In this document: positions 1 through 10,101 of the stretch, piece after piece
Position numbering within the stretch: position 1 is the stretch's first letter
Layout of the letters: each line of letters opens with the position of its first letter
Made by a program: the position numbers and the translations under genes
The notes under the pieces: model-generated
What the model saw: the letters and a program-made list of their open reading frames with translations, nothing else
Databases searched by the model: none
What the model was told of the DNA's origin: nothing
Source: Bellilinea sp.
Lineage (GTDB): Bacteria > Chloroflexota > Anaerolineae > Anaerolineales > Anaerolineaceae
Length of the DNA: 64,000 nt
Reading direction: 5' to 3'
Assembly (NCBI GenBank): GCA_026003615.1
Contig: BPHQ01000001.1
Span: 372,001 to 436,000 of the forward strand

Positions 1-1
1 C

Positions 2-718
2 TGCAAGGGGATTACGGTGTATGTAACCGGCTCGCGCGAGAAAGTCGTTTTGGAAACTCTTTCCACCGCGAAGAAGAAACAAACTGGTGAAGAAGAAAAG
101 CCCAAACCGGTTTCAGAAGAAAAAGTTGAAGATCAGTTAACCATCTGGCATGAAACCAAGAAGCCGCGTCCACGTTACCTGACCGGATTCACCTATTCGA
201 TAGATACTCCATTGGGTAAAGCCTTCATTACCGTCAATGAGAACGGCGGCAGTCAACCGTTTGAAGTGTTTATCAATACGGCCAAGGCCGGTTCGGATAC
301 GGCGGCTGTGTCGGAAGCGATTGGAAGATTGCTTTCCTACATCTTGCGCCTTGCCTCTCCCATTGAGCCTGCGCGGCGGCTGCGTGAGGCTGCCAATCAA
401 CTCCTCGGTATTGGCGGCGGACGATCGCTGGGATTTGGTCCGAACCGCGTGCGTTCCCTGCCGGATGGAGTGGGGCAAATTCTCGACGAATACTTACAAA
501 TTCGGGCAGAACGGTTGGTTTCGCAACAGGAAAAAGAGAAGAGAGAAGCGTCTGCGCCGGGAAATGGTCATCGCAGCGCAGCAGAAAAAAGTGATACCCA
601 ACCAACCGGTCAGAAACTGCTGCGCTTTGGGGATTTATGCCCGGAATGTGGGGAAGCTGCAGTGATTAATGAGGAGGGCTGCCGCAAGTGCTACGCTTGT
701 GGATACAGCGAGTGCTAG
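2..718 (+). CDS. nrdJ: C-terminal part of adenosylcobalamin-dependent (class II) ribonucleoside-diphosphate reductase; 5' end outside window
   Basis: Frame is open from base 2 (CKGITVYVTGSREKVVLE...); C-terminal cysteine motif CPECG...EGCRKCYACGYSEC is typical of class II RNR tails. Confidence 0.85.
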   Translation, partial: CKGITVYVTGSREKVVLETLSTAKKKQTGEEEKPKPVSEEKVEDQLTIWHETKKPRPRYLTGFTYSIDTPLGKAFITVNENGGSQPFEVFINTAKAGSDTAAVSEAIGRLLSYILRLASPIEPARRLREAANQLLGIGGGRSLGFGPNRVRSLPDGVGQILDEYLQIRAERLVSQQEKEKREASAPGNGHRSAAEKSDTQPTGQKLLRFGDLCPECGEAAVINEEGCRKCYACGYSEC

Positions 719-1614
719 CCTTAACCGGTAATCCAAGGCAATCAAGACCGAGAGCGCTCAGGCCTGAGCGCTCTCGGATTGGCTTTTTGGGTTGTATTCT
801 CATCCTGGTTTCGGCTGCCTGTACTCTCGCACCATTACCACCCGCTCCAATAAACCCTGCCTCTTCGTCAGTGACTGAAAAGAGTATGGTGATGCAGGTG
901 ACCCCAACAACTGCATTACCCTCAGCCCCTTCCCAGCCTTCAGCTACCCTCACCATTACGCTTTCACCTTCATCGACTTTTACCTTGACAGTCACACCGA
1001 GTTTTACACCCACGTTGACCCTTACACTGCTGCCTACCTACATGAAGTTGAGGGGCAAGGTAACCATCGCACAGGCAGTCTGCCATTATGGACCAGGTGC
1101 GCCCTATCTTTACAAGTATGGAGTGTATGCCGGTAGTAATCTGGAAATTTTGCGGCGGGTCGAGGGCGGCAATTATATCGAAATTCAGGCGATTGGTGGA
1201 AATAACCCGTGCTGGGTGAGGGTGGATTATATGGATATTCGCGGCGATGTGAACAACCTGGAGCCAGTCCATCCTTTTGAGGTCAAATTGCCCCTTTCTC
1301 CCTATTATGCGCCGCCAGCGTGGGTTCGAGCCGAGCGGATTGGGGATGAAGTCAGGGTTGAATGGGCTGCTCTCAGCCTGCGGGCGGGGGATGATTCGGA
1401 GCAAACCCCGTATATTGTCGAAGCATGGGTTTGTCAAAATGGTCAGATGGTATTCCAACCGGTTGGCACATATCAGACTCAGGTGACCATTCGGGATGAG
1501 CCGGGGTGTAGGGAACCATCCCGCGCCAGATTGATCGCAGCAGAGAAGCATGGTTACACCCGGCCGCTGGAAATCGAATGGCCACAGCCGGTGTTCGCGA
1601 CTCCGCTTCCGTGA
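688..1614 (+). CDS. Putative lipoprotein with Thr/Ser/Pro-rich linker and C-terminal SH3-like extracellular region; start uncertain
   Basis: Hydrophobic segment with lipobox-like LVSAAC, low-complexity TLTLT linker; N-terminus overlaps nrdJ and the palindrome. Confidence 0.6.
   Translation: MLRLWIQRVLALTGNPRQSRPRALRPERSRIGFLGCILILVSAACTLAPLPPAPINPASSSVTEKSMVMQVTPTTALPSAPSQPSATLTITLSPSSTFTLTVTPSFTPTLTLTLLPTYMKLRGKVTIAQAVCHYGPGAPYLYKYGVYAGSNLEILRRVEGGNYIEIQAIGGNNPCWVRVDYMDIRGDVNNLEPVHPFEVKLPLSPYYAPPAWVRAERIGDEVRVEWAALSLRAGDDSEQTPYIVEAWVCQNGQMVFQPVGTYQTQVTIRDEPGCREPSRARLIAAEKHGYTRPLEIEWPQPVFATPLP
748..777. terminator. 30-bp perfect palindrome after nrdJ, candidate transcription terminator
   Basis: ccgagagcgctcaggcctgagcgctctcgg equals its own reverse complement; followed by attggcttttt. 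Confidence 0.5.
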
Positions 1615-1617
1615 GGG

Positions 1618-2931
1618 TTAGAGATTTTCCCCAGAATATACCAGCCAGCTGGATTGATCAGGCTGTTCGCGCTGCTGGAGTATCTCAATTTGCCCTTGTT
1701 CTAGCCATAAGACGGTCGGGCGAGCGGCATAGTTATAATTAGAAGCCATACTCAATTGATAAGCCCCCGAAGCGGGAATGGCCAGATGATCGCCGCGTTT
1801 GAGTGTGGGTAAATTGACCTGTGGAATGAGGACATCACCGGATTCGCAGAATTTTCCAACAACACGTACGGTTTGTGAGGGTGGTTCAGCCGGTCTTTCC
1901 ACAACTTTTGCAGTGTAGCGAGCCTGATAAAGGGCAACGCGGGGGTTGTCTGCCAATCCTCCGTCAATGGCAACCAGACGGGTATTGCTGGGGGTGGTTT
2001 TCTGACTGCCCACCTGGTAAACAGCCACTCCGGCGCGGGCAACCAGCCAGCGACCCGGTTCTAATACCAGGCGAGGGTATGGCCAGTCATAACGAATGGC
2101 GGCTTCTTGAACAGCGCCTGAAACCGTTCTCACCCATTGTTCGGGGTCGTCAGCCGGGTCTTCGGCTGTGTAGCGCACTCCCCACCCCCCGCCGGGACTG
2201 ATTTCAGGGGGTATGTAATTGTTCCTGGCGGCAAATTCACACAGCCGTTCAATGGCCATCCGATACGGCTCCGAATCAAAAATTTGCGAACCCAAATGGG
2301 CGTGGATGCCGCTTAAATCTACCCATGGACTGGACAAGCACCTTTGCAAGGCTTCTTCCGCTTCGCCGTTTTCTAAATGCAGACCAAATTTGCTATCCAG
2401 ATGAGCTGTTTGGATGTGGGGGTGGGTATCTACGCTCAGATCGGGTGTGATGCGCAGCCAGATACGCGCCCGCTTTTGACTACGTGAGGCAATCTGTTCG
2501 AGTATTTCCAGTTCTTCCAGGTTATCCACGACAATTGCCTGAATACCCCAATCCAATGCAGCCATAAGTTCAGCCTCACTTTTGTTATTTCCATGAAGGT
2601 GAACTACGGAGGGATGAAAACCGGCCATTTGAGCAATGCGAATTTCACCCAAACTGACCACGTCTAATCCAATACCCCACTTTGCGAGTTTTTTGGCAAA
2701 TTGAAAAGAAAGATAGGCTTTACTGGCGTAAGCCAGAAGGGCTTCACCGGGGTAATAGCGTTTGAAGAGGTGGTTCAGACGGTCTATTTGCGTCCGAATG
2801 GTTGCTCCTTCATACACATATAGGGGTGTGCCATATTGATTGGCAAGATCCACCAGGTCATATCCGGCAATGGTTAAGTGCCCCTTTTCATTGATGGTAG
2901 TACTGTTGGGAAAAATAGATAAATCATCCAT
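1618..2931 (-). CDS. lysA: Diaminopimelate decarboxylase
   Basis: 437 aa; PLP lysine region YASKAYL, HLGSQI, PGGGWG, EPGR motifs, CESGD near C-terminus. Confidence 0.93.
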   Translation of the reverse strand: MDDLSIFPNSTTINEKGHLTIAGYDLVDLANQYGTPLYVYEGATIRTQIDRLNHLFKRYYPGEALLAYASKAYLSFQFAKKLAKWGIGLDVVSLGEIRIAQMAGFHPSVVHLHGNNKSEAELMAALDWGIQAIVVDNLEELEILEQIASRSQKRARIWLRITPDLSVDTHPHIQTAHLDSKFGLHLENGEAEEALQRCLSSPWVDLSGIHAHLGSQIFDSEPYRMAIERLCEFAARNNYIPPEISPGGGWGVRYTAEDPADDPEQWVRTVSGAVQEAAIRYDWPYPRLVLEPGRWLVARAGVAVYQVGSQKTTPSNTRLVAIDGGLADNPRVALYQARYTAKVVERPAEPPSQTVRVVGKFCESGDVLIPQVNLPTLKRGDHLAIPASGAYQLSMASNYNYAARPTVLWLEQGQIEILQQREQPDQSSWLVYSGENL

Positions 2932-2964
2932 AGAACCGAAGAGAGCCCCGCTTGTTGGAGTTTT

Positions 2965-3489
2965 TTAACGGTATGAATCCGTTGCACTGATGAATAAAAT
3001 TTCTCCGTAAAAGATGCGATGATAATCTTTATTGGGATAGTGAGAATGAATGCTTTCATCCAAAAAGTTGTTGGGGTTGAAATCTGCCCAGTAGATTTTG
3101 CGACACTCAATTGCCAGGGAAGATTCGCCAAAAATTGGAGCAGCGACCACCTGAGCTGGCTCAGGGGTTAAGCCGGCCTGGGCGATTTTATCGGCATTCT
3201 TACCGGATCGCGAGCCAATCAAAGATAGGGCTTTTCTATACTGGGCAGGGAATGCGCACAGCGTGAATGTATCATATTGATTACAAAATTCATAGGTGTA
3301 ACGGGTGGGTCGAATAAACACCTGAGCGTAAGGTCTGCCCCAAAGCGAACCAAGACTGCCCCACGAGACCGTCATCGCATTAAATTTGCCGGAGGAATAG
3401 TCTCCGGCCGTGAGGAGCAGCCAATCATTTTCCCATAAGTCATAAATGCGAACGCGCAATGATTCGGGAGAAAGAGGTGTACGCTGCAT
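2965..3489 (-). CDS. Flavin reductase-like FMN-binding protein
   Basis: 174 aa; MTVSWGSLG...VFIRPTRYTYEF...FTLCAF pattern typical of flavin reductase-like domains. Confidence 0.7.
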   Translation of the reverse strand: MQRTPLSPESLRVRIYDLWENDWLLLTAGDYSSGKFNAMTVSWGSLGSLWGRPYAQVFIRPTRYTYEFCNQYDTFTLCAFPAQYRKALSLIGSRSGKNADKIAQAGLTPEPAQVVAAPIFGESSLAIECRKIYWADFNPNNFLDESIHSHYPNKDYHRIFYGEILFISATDSYR

Positions 3490-3589
3490 ATCATCTCCTT
3501 TTCTTCAGGCTTTGGCAGCCTTTGCAATTATAACAGGTTGGTTATGAGTTTTTCTTCTCGGCATGTGGGGTGGAATGCGGTTTACTTAC

Positions 3590-3799
3590 TTATGGAAGCA
3601 TTCTGGAAAATGAACGAGTAATGCTCTCACCTAATCCGGACAAGCCATTCAGAATGGGAGTGAAAGGATCCCATCCGCTGCCTTTACCTGCGCTTAAACT
3701 GCTGCCAAAATCAGCGCCAAAATACAGGAGCAATGCAAAGGCAATCCCAATTAACAGGAGAAAGAAAATTTCTCCCTTCCGATTTGATCCATTGTCCAT
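3590..3799 (-). CDS. Small single-pass membrane protein, unknown function
   Basis: Start moved to ATG preceded by aaaaggagtgtttca; 69 aa with TM segment EIFFLLLIGIAFALLLYF. Confidence 0.55.
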   Translation of the reverse strand: MDNGSNRKGEIFFLLLIGIAFALLLYFGADFGSSLSAGKGSGWDPFTPILNGLSGLGESITRSFSRMLP

Positions 3800-3987
3800 T
3801 GAAACACTCCTTTTCCTGACCAGTCGCTTTGGCTCAGATACACTCGCTTTCATTATACTTGTGGTTAATTGGCAAATCTTCGAATGGCTTAAGAAAGAAC
3901 GCATGGGTAAAACCCAATGATCGCCGTCATGGTGTAATCAAATTTGATGATACAATAAGAACCCATCTTAATAACAAGAGGTTGCTC

Positions 3988-4749
3988 ATGCAGGATCACG
4001 ATGGACTTCAATATCATGTAAAAGTACGCCGAGGGGATGTTGGTCGCTATGTTCTCCTGCCGGGTGACCCGGGCAGGGTTGAAAAAATTGCCCGTTTTTT
4101 AGATGAACCTCGTTTCATTTCCTCTAATCGGGAGCATACGGTTTACACCGGTAAAATCAGTGGTGAACCGGTCTCGGTTGTATCTACGGGGATGGGTTGT
4201 CCTTCAACAGCTATTGCTGTGGAGGAATTGATTGCGGTGGGCGCAGATACATTTATCCGGGTCGGCACATCCGGGGCTATGCAGCCGGGAATGCAATTGG
4301 GGGATCTGGCCATTGTTACCGGCGCGATTCGAGATGAAGGTACCACCCGCCAGTATTTACCCATTGAATTTCCAGCGGTTGCGGATGTAACGGTTGTCAA
4401 TGCTCTCATACAGGCTGCTTCTCAACTTGGTGCCCGCTACTTTGTTGGCATCTCCCATACCAAAGATTCGTTTTACGGCGAGGTAGAGCCGGATCGGATG
4501 CCGATTGCAGCGGAGCTGAAGGCACGCTGGAATGCGTGGGTTGCCGGTGGTGCCATTTGTTCGGAGATGGAGGCGGCTGCGATTTTTATCCTTTCATCCA
4601 TTTACCGTAAACGGGCGGGCGGGGTGATGACGGTGATTGGCAGCGATACGGAAACATTGATCAATCAGAAGACCTCACCGGACTTGATGATTCAGACGGC
4701 GGTAGAGGCGATTCGAATTTTAATTGAGGCAGACCGCCGCTCGAATTAG
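3988..4749 (+). CDS. udp: Uridine phosphorylase / nucleoside phosphorylase family
   Basis: GDPGRVEKIA, STGMGCPSTAIAVEEL, RVGTSGAMQ, EMEAAAIF motifs; ATG with upstream AGAGG. Confidence 0.88.
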   Translation: MQDHDGLQYHVKVRRGDVGRYVLLPGDPGRVEKIARFLDEPRFISSNREHTVYTGKISGEPVSVVSTGMGCPSTAIAVEELIAVGADTFIRVGTSGAMQPGMQLGDLAIVTGAIRDEGTTRQYLPIEFPAVADVTVVNALIQAASQLGARYFVGISHTKDSFYGEVEPDRMPIAAELKARWNAWVAGGAICSEMEAAAIFILSSIYRKRAGGVMTVIGSDTETLINQKTSPDLMIQTAVEAIRILIEADRRSN

Positions 4750-6266
4750 TTGAGAAAACTGCGGTTGCGGTATTGAAGCGCTTCAGCCAGATGGGTAGTT
4801 TGAATGTTGGGGCTGGCGGCAAGGTCGGCAATTGTCCGCGCCAGCTTCAAAATACGGTGGTAAGCCCGGGCTGAAAGCTGAAATTGCTGCATGGCGGTAC
4901 GCATCAGGTTGGTGCCGGTTTCATCCAGAACGCAGTATTTGCGTATCTCTGCCGGGCGCATGTCGGCATTGCAGGAAAGGCCATCTTCTTTGAAGCGTTC
5001 GCGTTGAATTTGACGGGCAGATTCGACTCTGCTGCGCACTACCTCGGAGGGTTCTCCTTGCCGTTTATCGCTCAATTTTTCGTAATCTACCCGCGGTACC
5101 TCAATGAAGATATCAATGCGATCGAGGAGCGGGCCGGAAATGCGCTTTTGGTATTTGGTAATTGTAGAGGGTGAGCAGGTGCAGGCTTTGACGGGGTCCC
5201 CGTAATTCCCGCAAGGACAGGGATTCATGGCAGCAACCAGTTGGAAATTGGCGGGAAAAGTAAGCGAACCCTGGGCGCGGCTGATAGTAACAATTTTGTC
5301 TTCCAGAGGCTGGCGCAAAACTTCCAGTACCCGCATCCCAAATTCGGGTAGCTCATCGAGAAACAGCACTCCCCGGTGGGCTAAGGAGATCTCGCCGGGG
5401 TGGGGAGTGTTCCCGCCGCCCACCAGACCGGCATGAGAAATGGTGTGGTGAGGCGCCCGAAAAGGGCGGCTGCGCACGAGCGGAACATCACGGGGCAATT
5501 TGTCGGCTATCGAATAAATCCGGGTGACGTCTAAGGCTTCCTCAATGGTCATGCGCGGTAAAATGGCGGGTAAAGCCCGGGCAAGCAAGGTCTTGCCTGT
5601 GCCGGGGGGGCCGGACATCAGTACATTGTGACCGCCCGCTGCGGCAATTTCCAGTGCGCGTTTCACATGTTCCTGCCCTTTGATCTCTTGAAAGTCCGTT
5701 TGCACTTCAACCGGAATTTCGCTGATTTCGACTGGCGGATAAGGGGAAATAGGATTTTCTCCCCTGACATGGTTGATCAGATCGAGAATGGTGCGGACGG
5801 GGATCACTTCCAGATTGGGAATCAGGGCAGCTTCGGCTGCATCGGCTTCTGGCACAAAAATGCGGGTAAACCCCAGCTGACGGGCTGTTGCTGCCATGGG
5901 CAAAATGCCGCGCACGTGACGAACTCCGCCATCCAGCGAAAGCTCACCGACCACCAGTGAATTGGAAAACGCCGTCTGTGGAATCTGCTCGGTGGCGACC
6001 AACACCGCCAGGGCAATGGGTAAATCATAGGCGGGGCCTTCTTTTTTTACGGAGGCGGGGGCGAGGTTGACGGTGATCCGTTTGCGTGGATAAATCATCC
6101 CGGCATTTTTAATCGCCATCTGCACCCGCTCACGCGATTCCTGAACAGCGGTGTCTGGTAATCCAACGATGATCATCGCTGGCAAACCTTGCCCCGTGTC
6201 CACTTCAACCTCAACGATGGCGGTTTCTAACCCGATGATGGAGCAGGAGTAAATTCGGGCAAGCAT
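4746..6266 (-). CDS. comM: YifB/ComM family Mg-chelatase-like AAA+ ATPase
   Basis: 506 aa; LGLP-type N-terminus, GPPGTGKTLLARALPAILP Walker A, FRAPHHTISHAGLVGGG, GVLFLDELPEF, MNPCPCG. Confidence 0.93.
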   Translation of the reverse strand: MLARIYSCSIIGLETAIVEVEVDTGQGLPAMIIVGLPDTAVQESRERVQMAIKNAGMIYPRKRITVNLAPASVKKEGPAYDLPIALAVLVATEQIPQTAFSNSLVVGELSLDGGVRHVRGILPMAATARQLGFTRIFVPEADAAEAALIPNLEVIPVRTILDLINHVRGENPISPYPPVEISEIPVEVQTDFQEIKGQEHVKRALEIAAAGGHNVLMSGPPGTGKTLLARALPAILPRMTIEEALDVTRIYSIADKLPRDVPLVRSRPFRAPHHTISHAGLVGGGNTPHPGEISLAHRGVLFLDELPEFGMRVLEVLRQPLEDKIVTISRAQGSLTFPANFQLVAAMNPCPCGNYGDPVKACTCSPSTITKYQKRISGPLLDRIDIFIEVPRVDYEKLSDKRQGEPSEVVRSRVESARQIQRERFKEDGLSCNADMRPAEIRKYCVLDETGTNLMRTAMQQFQLSARAYHRILKLARTIADLAASPNIQTTHLAEALQYRNRSFLN

Positions 6267-6276
6267 GAGTGGTCAA

Positions 6277-6720
6277 TTAGCGGATGTATCGGCCGCTGAT
6301 ATATTTTTCCATCTCTTCCAGCAACAACGCCTGATCGGAAATGATCGTTTTAACCACATCACCGATGGTGATAATGCCAACCAGACTGTCATTTTCGATG
6401 ACCGGTAAATGCCTGATGCGGCGGGCTGTCATCAAAATCATACAATCTTTTACGGTTTGCGTGGGGGAAACCGTGATCACATCCGTGGTCATAAAAGTAG
6501 AAACGGGCAAAAGGTTGAGAGTTTCTCTTTGACGGACGGCCTGACGGGCGTAATCCCGCTCGGAAAAAATACCGACCAGTTTGCCATCTTTGACGACTGG
6601 AACGGCCCCAATATCTTTTTCCGCCATCAGTTCCAGTGCTTCCAAAACGGTTGCATCGGGTGAAACTGACCAAACCACCTCCCCCTTATTTTGTAGAATT
6701 TGCCGGACTGTGCTTTCCAT
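6277..6720 (-). CDS. Tandem CBS-domain protein
   Basis: 147 aa with two CBS units (VRQILQNKG...DIGAVPVV..GIFSERDY; TFMTTDVITVSP...RIRHLPVIENDSLVGIITIGDVV). Confidence 0.88.
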   Translation of the reverse strand: MESTVRQILQNKGEVVWSVSPDATVLEALELMAEKDIGAVPVVKDGKLVGIFSERDYARQAVRQRETLNLLPVSTFMTTDVITVSPTQTVKDCMILMTARRIRHLPVIENDSLVGIITIGDVVKTIISDQALLLEEMEKYISGRYIR

Positions 6721-6924
6721 CTTACCCCTCCGTTTTTATTAAATGAGTTAAGCACCTGTATCTATTATAGAGTAAAAATGCCTGCCAAGGGTATCTGAAT
6801 TTAGACATTAAAACAGCAATAATAATTTGGAGAGACCCTTGTCTTTTCTTGCTGACAAAGGTTTGAAATCTGTCAGGGTATAATCCATATACCCCTCGGT
6901 TTTTTCAGGAAAGGAGCGCGTTCA

Positions 6925-7290
6925 ATGTTCATGATTTTGTTTGTACTGGATGAACCCAGTCTTCTGGATGAGCTGTTGGAGGGCTGGTCAGAAATTGGAA
7001 TTCAGGGTGTGACAATCATCGAAACCACTGGTTTTTATCGCCGCCAATTCAAACGATCAAAACTGCATCTTACTTTTCTAGTGGAGCCGGCTTCGAGCAT
7101 CCTTGAAGAAGGCAATCTCACGCTTTTTACCGCAGTTGAAGATGAAAAACTGGTTACAAAGTGCCTGCAAAAGACTGAACAGATTGTTGGTGATCTGGAA
7201 AAACCCCATAGCGGTGTGTTTATGTCCTGGCCATTGAGCAGTGCAAAAGGGCTGCACAAACAATTGGAAAAAGGGAAAAAAGCCTCATGA
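6925..7290 (+). CDS. Small PII-like (ferredoxin-fold) protein, putative
   Basis: 121 aa; PII-like spacing (..GIQGVTIIETTGFYRR..); RBS aggaaaggag; stop overlaps the next start. Confidence 0.5.
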   Translation: MFMILFVLDEPSLLDELLEGWSEIGIQGVTIIETTGFYRRQFKRSKLHLTFLVEPASSILEEGNLTLFTAVEDEKLVTKCLQKTEQIVGDLEKPHSGVFMSWPLSSAKGLHKQLEKGKKAS

Positions 7291-8273
7291 TTTGGGTTGA
7301 ATTTATTGTCAGCGCGGCTCTGGTGGTGCTTGCGGCGGTAAAACTGGCCGAATACGGCGACATTATCGCTATTCGTACCGGTTTGGGTAGAGCATTCATC
7401 GGTGTGATTTTGATGGCTTCGGCCACCTCCCTGCCCGAATTCCTGACTGCAATCAATTCGATCCGTTTGGGCATCCCGGACCTTTCGGGAGGAAATATCT
7501 TCGGCGCCAACATGTACAACATGCTCTTGCTGGCTTTTATCAGTATTTTGGGGTGGAGAGAACGAGCCTTGCGGGCGGTGGTGCGCCGGCATGGTTTGAC
7601 TGGCGGCGGGGCAATTTTGATGATTTTACTGGCCACATTTTTTGTCTATATCAATCTGGATATAAAAATTGGCTGGGTGGGAGTTGATAGTCTCTTGTTA
7701 ATAGTTTCCTACCTGATTCTGGTTCGGCTGTTGCGTTCCTCAACCACAATCAGCGAAGAAGAGCACAACGAGATTGACGAAGGATTACCCCCATTGAAAA
7801 CGGCCATATTATGGTTTGGAGGTGCAGCGCTGGTGCTGTTGCTGGTCATGCCCTGGCTTGTTCGCGTAGCCAATGATATTGCTGATATGACGGGGCTGGG
7901 TGAGGGTTTTGTTGGGGTGGCTTTACTGGCGTTTGTCTCGACTATGCCTGAACTGGTTGCCACCATTGCGGCTGTGCGCATGAAAGTTTATGATCTGGCG
8001 ATGGGCAATTTATTCGGCAGCAATATGTTTAACATGTTTGCACTGGGAGTGGTGGATTTTTTATTCACCAAAGGCCGGTTTATTGGAAGTATTTCACCGG
8101 AATTTGTGCTGGTAGGCTTTTTGGGGTTGATTATGAATACTCTGGCGCTGATCGGTAATCAATCCATCATTCGCCGGCGAGCACTTTTTTTTCTGGAACT
8201 GGATGCAGCTGCCTTGATTTTGGCTTTCATCCTTGGAATGATATTGATTTACCAACGCGGTTTAGGGATTTAA
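7287..8273 (+). CDS. Ca2+:cation antiporter (CaCA) family Na+/Ca2+ exchanger-like membrane protein
   Basis: 328 aa, duplicated alpha-repeat motifs: SATSLPEFLTAI...GGNIFGANMYN and STMPELVATIAA...MGNLFGSNMFN. Confidence 0.88.
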   Translation: MIWVEFIVSAALVVLAAVKLAEYGDIIAIRTGLGRAFIGVILMASATSLPEFLTAINSIRLGIPDLSGGNIFGANMYNMLLLAFISILGWRERALRAVVRRHGLTGGGAILMILLATFFVYINLDIKIGWVGVDSLLLIVSYLILVRLLRSSTTISEEEHNEIDEGLPPLKTAILWFGGAALVLLLVMPWLVRVANDIADMTGLGEGFVGVALLAFVSTMPELVATIAAVRMKVYDLAMGNLFGSNMFNMFALGVVDFLFTKGRFIGSISPEFVLVGFLGLIMNTLALIGNQSIIRRRALFFLELDAAALILAFILGMILIYQRGLGI

Positions 8274-8275
8274 AC

Positions 8276-8308
8276 AAAAAGGATCCTCTCTTTAAGAGGA
8301 TCCTTTTT
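8276..8308. terminator. Bidirectional intrinsic terminator between convergent genes
   Basis: aaaaaggatcctct-cttta-agaggatccttttt, 14-bp perfect stem with A/T tracts on both sides. Confidence 0.9.
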
Positions 8309-8326
8309 GTTTCACCTCTCAACGTT

Positions 8327-9181
8327 TCAGAAGGAATCCGATTTTAAGGTGAAGGTTCGTTGAACCAGGCTATCATCAAAGAAACCGCCGGTGTGACCGG
8401 TTTCAGCGTACTGGTAAACAGCAGCGGCATAAATTCCACTTAAGGTCGAATTAATCAACCCGATCAGGATCAGAGCAATCACCATCATTACAAAGACGGC
8501 AATTGCCAGCGCTGGAGATTCAAATGTGATGAATGCCAAACCGGTAAAGAGCATCCCCAAAATCACAATCCCAAAGGAAATCAATCCAAAAACAGTGCCG
8601 ATACCCACGCTTCCGGCAATTTGCTCTCCCCATGTCTTGCGCAATAATTCCACGCTGCGCTTGATTGCTTCAATCGGGCCAACACCTTCGACTGCAAGCA
8701 CCGGCACAACCAGAAAAGTGGCTATGTTCCATGCAAAACCAATCAGAGAAACAGCCAATCGGCCCAAACCGCGGCTGCGTTCAGAAATTGCCCGAAGCAG
8801 CATTCCGACAGTGGCGGCAATCATGGCATAACCGATGATGTTCACAAGCCGGCTGAAAGCGATTTGAAAACCCTGTCCAACGGTGGGGTTCCCGCCCCTC
8901 AACCGAATCACTGCTGCACCGACGAGAGCGGTATTGGCAAAGAAGATGATGGTGTATTGCACGATGTAGAACAGGAAAATGACCACAAACCCGGCAACTT
9001 GAATTCTTTCGGAAAACAGGCTATCCATCAATCCGCTCAGAAACATGGGCAGGGCGAATGTGAGCGTGACAATCAAGGTACCCATTGCAGATACAATCGG
9101 GAATACAACCAATTCCTTGTCGGCTGAGAGCACTTGAAAACTTGCTTTGACCAATTCCCAGCTGTTGCGTAATTTATCCAT
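8327..9181 (-). CDS. Multi-pass membrane protein (DUF6159-like), unknown function
   Basis: MDKLRNSWELVKASFQVLSADKELVVFPIVS... with several TM segments; ATG preceded by ggaggcacaa. Confidence 0.65.
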   Translation of the reverse strand: MDKLRNSWELVKASFQVLSADKELVVFPIVSAMGTLIVTLTFALPMFLSGLMDSLFSERIQVAGFVVIFLFYIVQYTIIFFANTALVGAAVIRLRGGNPTVGQGFQIAFSRLVNIIGYAMIAATVGMLLRAISERSRGLGRLAVSLIGFAWNIATFLVVPVLAVEGVGPIEAIKRSVELLRKTWGEQIAGSVGIGTVFGLISFGIVILGMLFTGLAFITFESPALAIAVFVMMVIALILIGLINSTLSGIYAAAVYQYAETGHTGGFFDDSLVQRTFTLKSDSF

Positions 9182-9237
9182 TTGTGCCTCCTCCATAAAA
9201 ATATACGGTCAACGCATCAAAAGGTTGCATCCATGAG

Positions 9238-10098
9238 CTAGTCTGAGTTTTTTTCCGGCGGCTGGCTGTTTTTACCTCGTCCCAATTCTTGAGAACGTTC
9301 ATAGGCGGCCCAAATAGCCCGGCTGAGGGCGGTGCGGAAGCCGGCTTTTTCCAGATAATACAGGGCGGCAGCAGAGGTACCCCCTGGGGAGGTGACCTGA
9401 TTCCGCAGATGGGCAGGGTGGTCCCGTTTGAGCGCGTAATATTCCACTGACCCGCGGATCGTTTGCGTGACGAGTTGTTCGGCGATCCGGCGGGGAAAAC
9501 CCAGGTGAACGCCAGCATCAATCAGCGCTTCCATAAACAGGAAGACATAGGCCGGGCCGGTACCGGAAAGAGCGGTTGCCATGTCCAGATAATTTTCTTC
9601 CTCGACAAAAATTTCCTGTCCCAAAGCGGATAATATCAGCCGGGCAGATTCGAGTTGTGCTTCGGTTACGGCGGGAGAGGATGTCCACACAGTAATTCCC
9701 TGCCCAATTTGAGCCGGTGTATTTGGCATTGCGCGAATGACGGCAGGGTGTTCCAGCCCACTGCTGATGGATTGAATGGAAGCCCCTGCGATGATGGACA
9801 GGATGACAGCCTGAGGAGCGATTTTTCCCCGTAGACCGCCGAGGACTGTGCGTAATTTTTGTGGTTTTACGGCGAGTATGACAATGTCTGCATTGCTGAC
9901 GGCATCGGCATTTTCGAGGGTGAATCGGATGCCGTAACGCTCAACCAGTTCGTTTCCGCGTTCCGGGCGCGGGCCGGCTGCAATGATTTTATGCGCCGGC
10001 AGTACCTGATTACGAATCAAACCGGCAATGATAGCTTCTGCCATCACACCGGGACCAACAATGGCAAGATTTTGGATGTTCATCCTGTTCAACTCCAC
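9238..10098 (-). CDS. proC: Pyrroline-5-carboxylate reductase
   Basis: VGPGVMAEAIIAGL, ILAVKPQ, RAMPNTPAQIGQG, LSGTGPAYVFLFMEAL, VTSPGGTSAA. Confidence 0.93.
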   Translation of the reverse strand: MELNRMNIQNLAIVGPGVMAEAIIAGLIRNQVLPAHKIIAAGPRPERGNELVERYGIRFTLENADAVSNADIVILAVKPQKLRTVLGGLRGKIAPQAVILSIIAGASIQSISSGLEHPAVIRAMPNTPAQIGQGITVWTSSPAVTEAQLESARLILSALGQEIFVEEENYLDMATALSGTGPAYVFLFMEALIDAGVHLGFPRRIAEQLVTQTIRGSVEYYALKRDHPAHLRNQVTSPGGTSAAALYYLEKAGFRTALSRAIWAAYERSQELGRGKNSQPPEKNSD

Positions 10099-10101
10099 TT
10101 T

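Noticed and set aside
970-1551. 193-aa minus-strand ORF opposite the lipoprotein gene
   Set aside because: Shadow ORF; the plus-strand frame has signal peptide and structured extracellular region.
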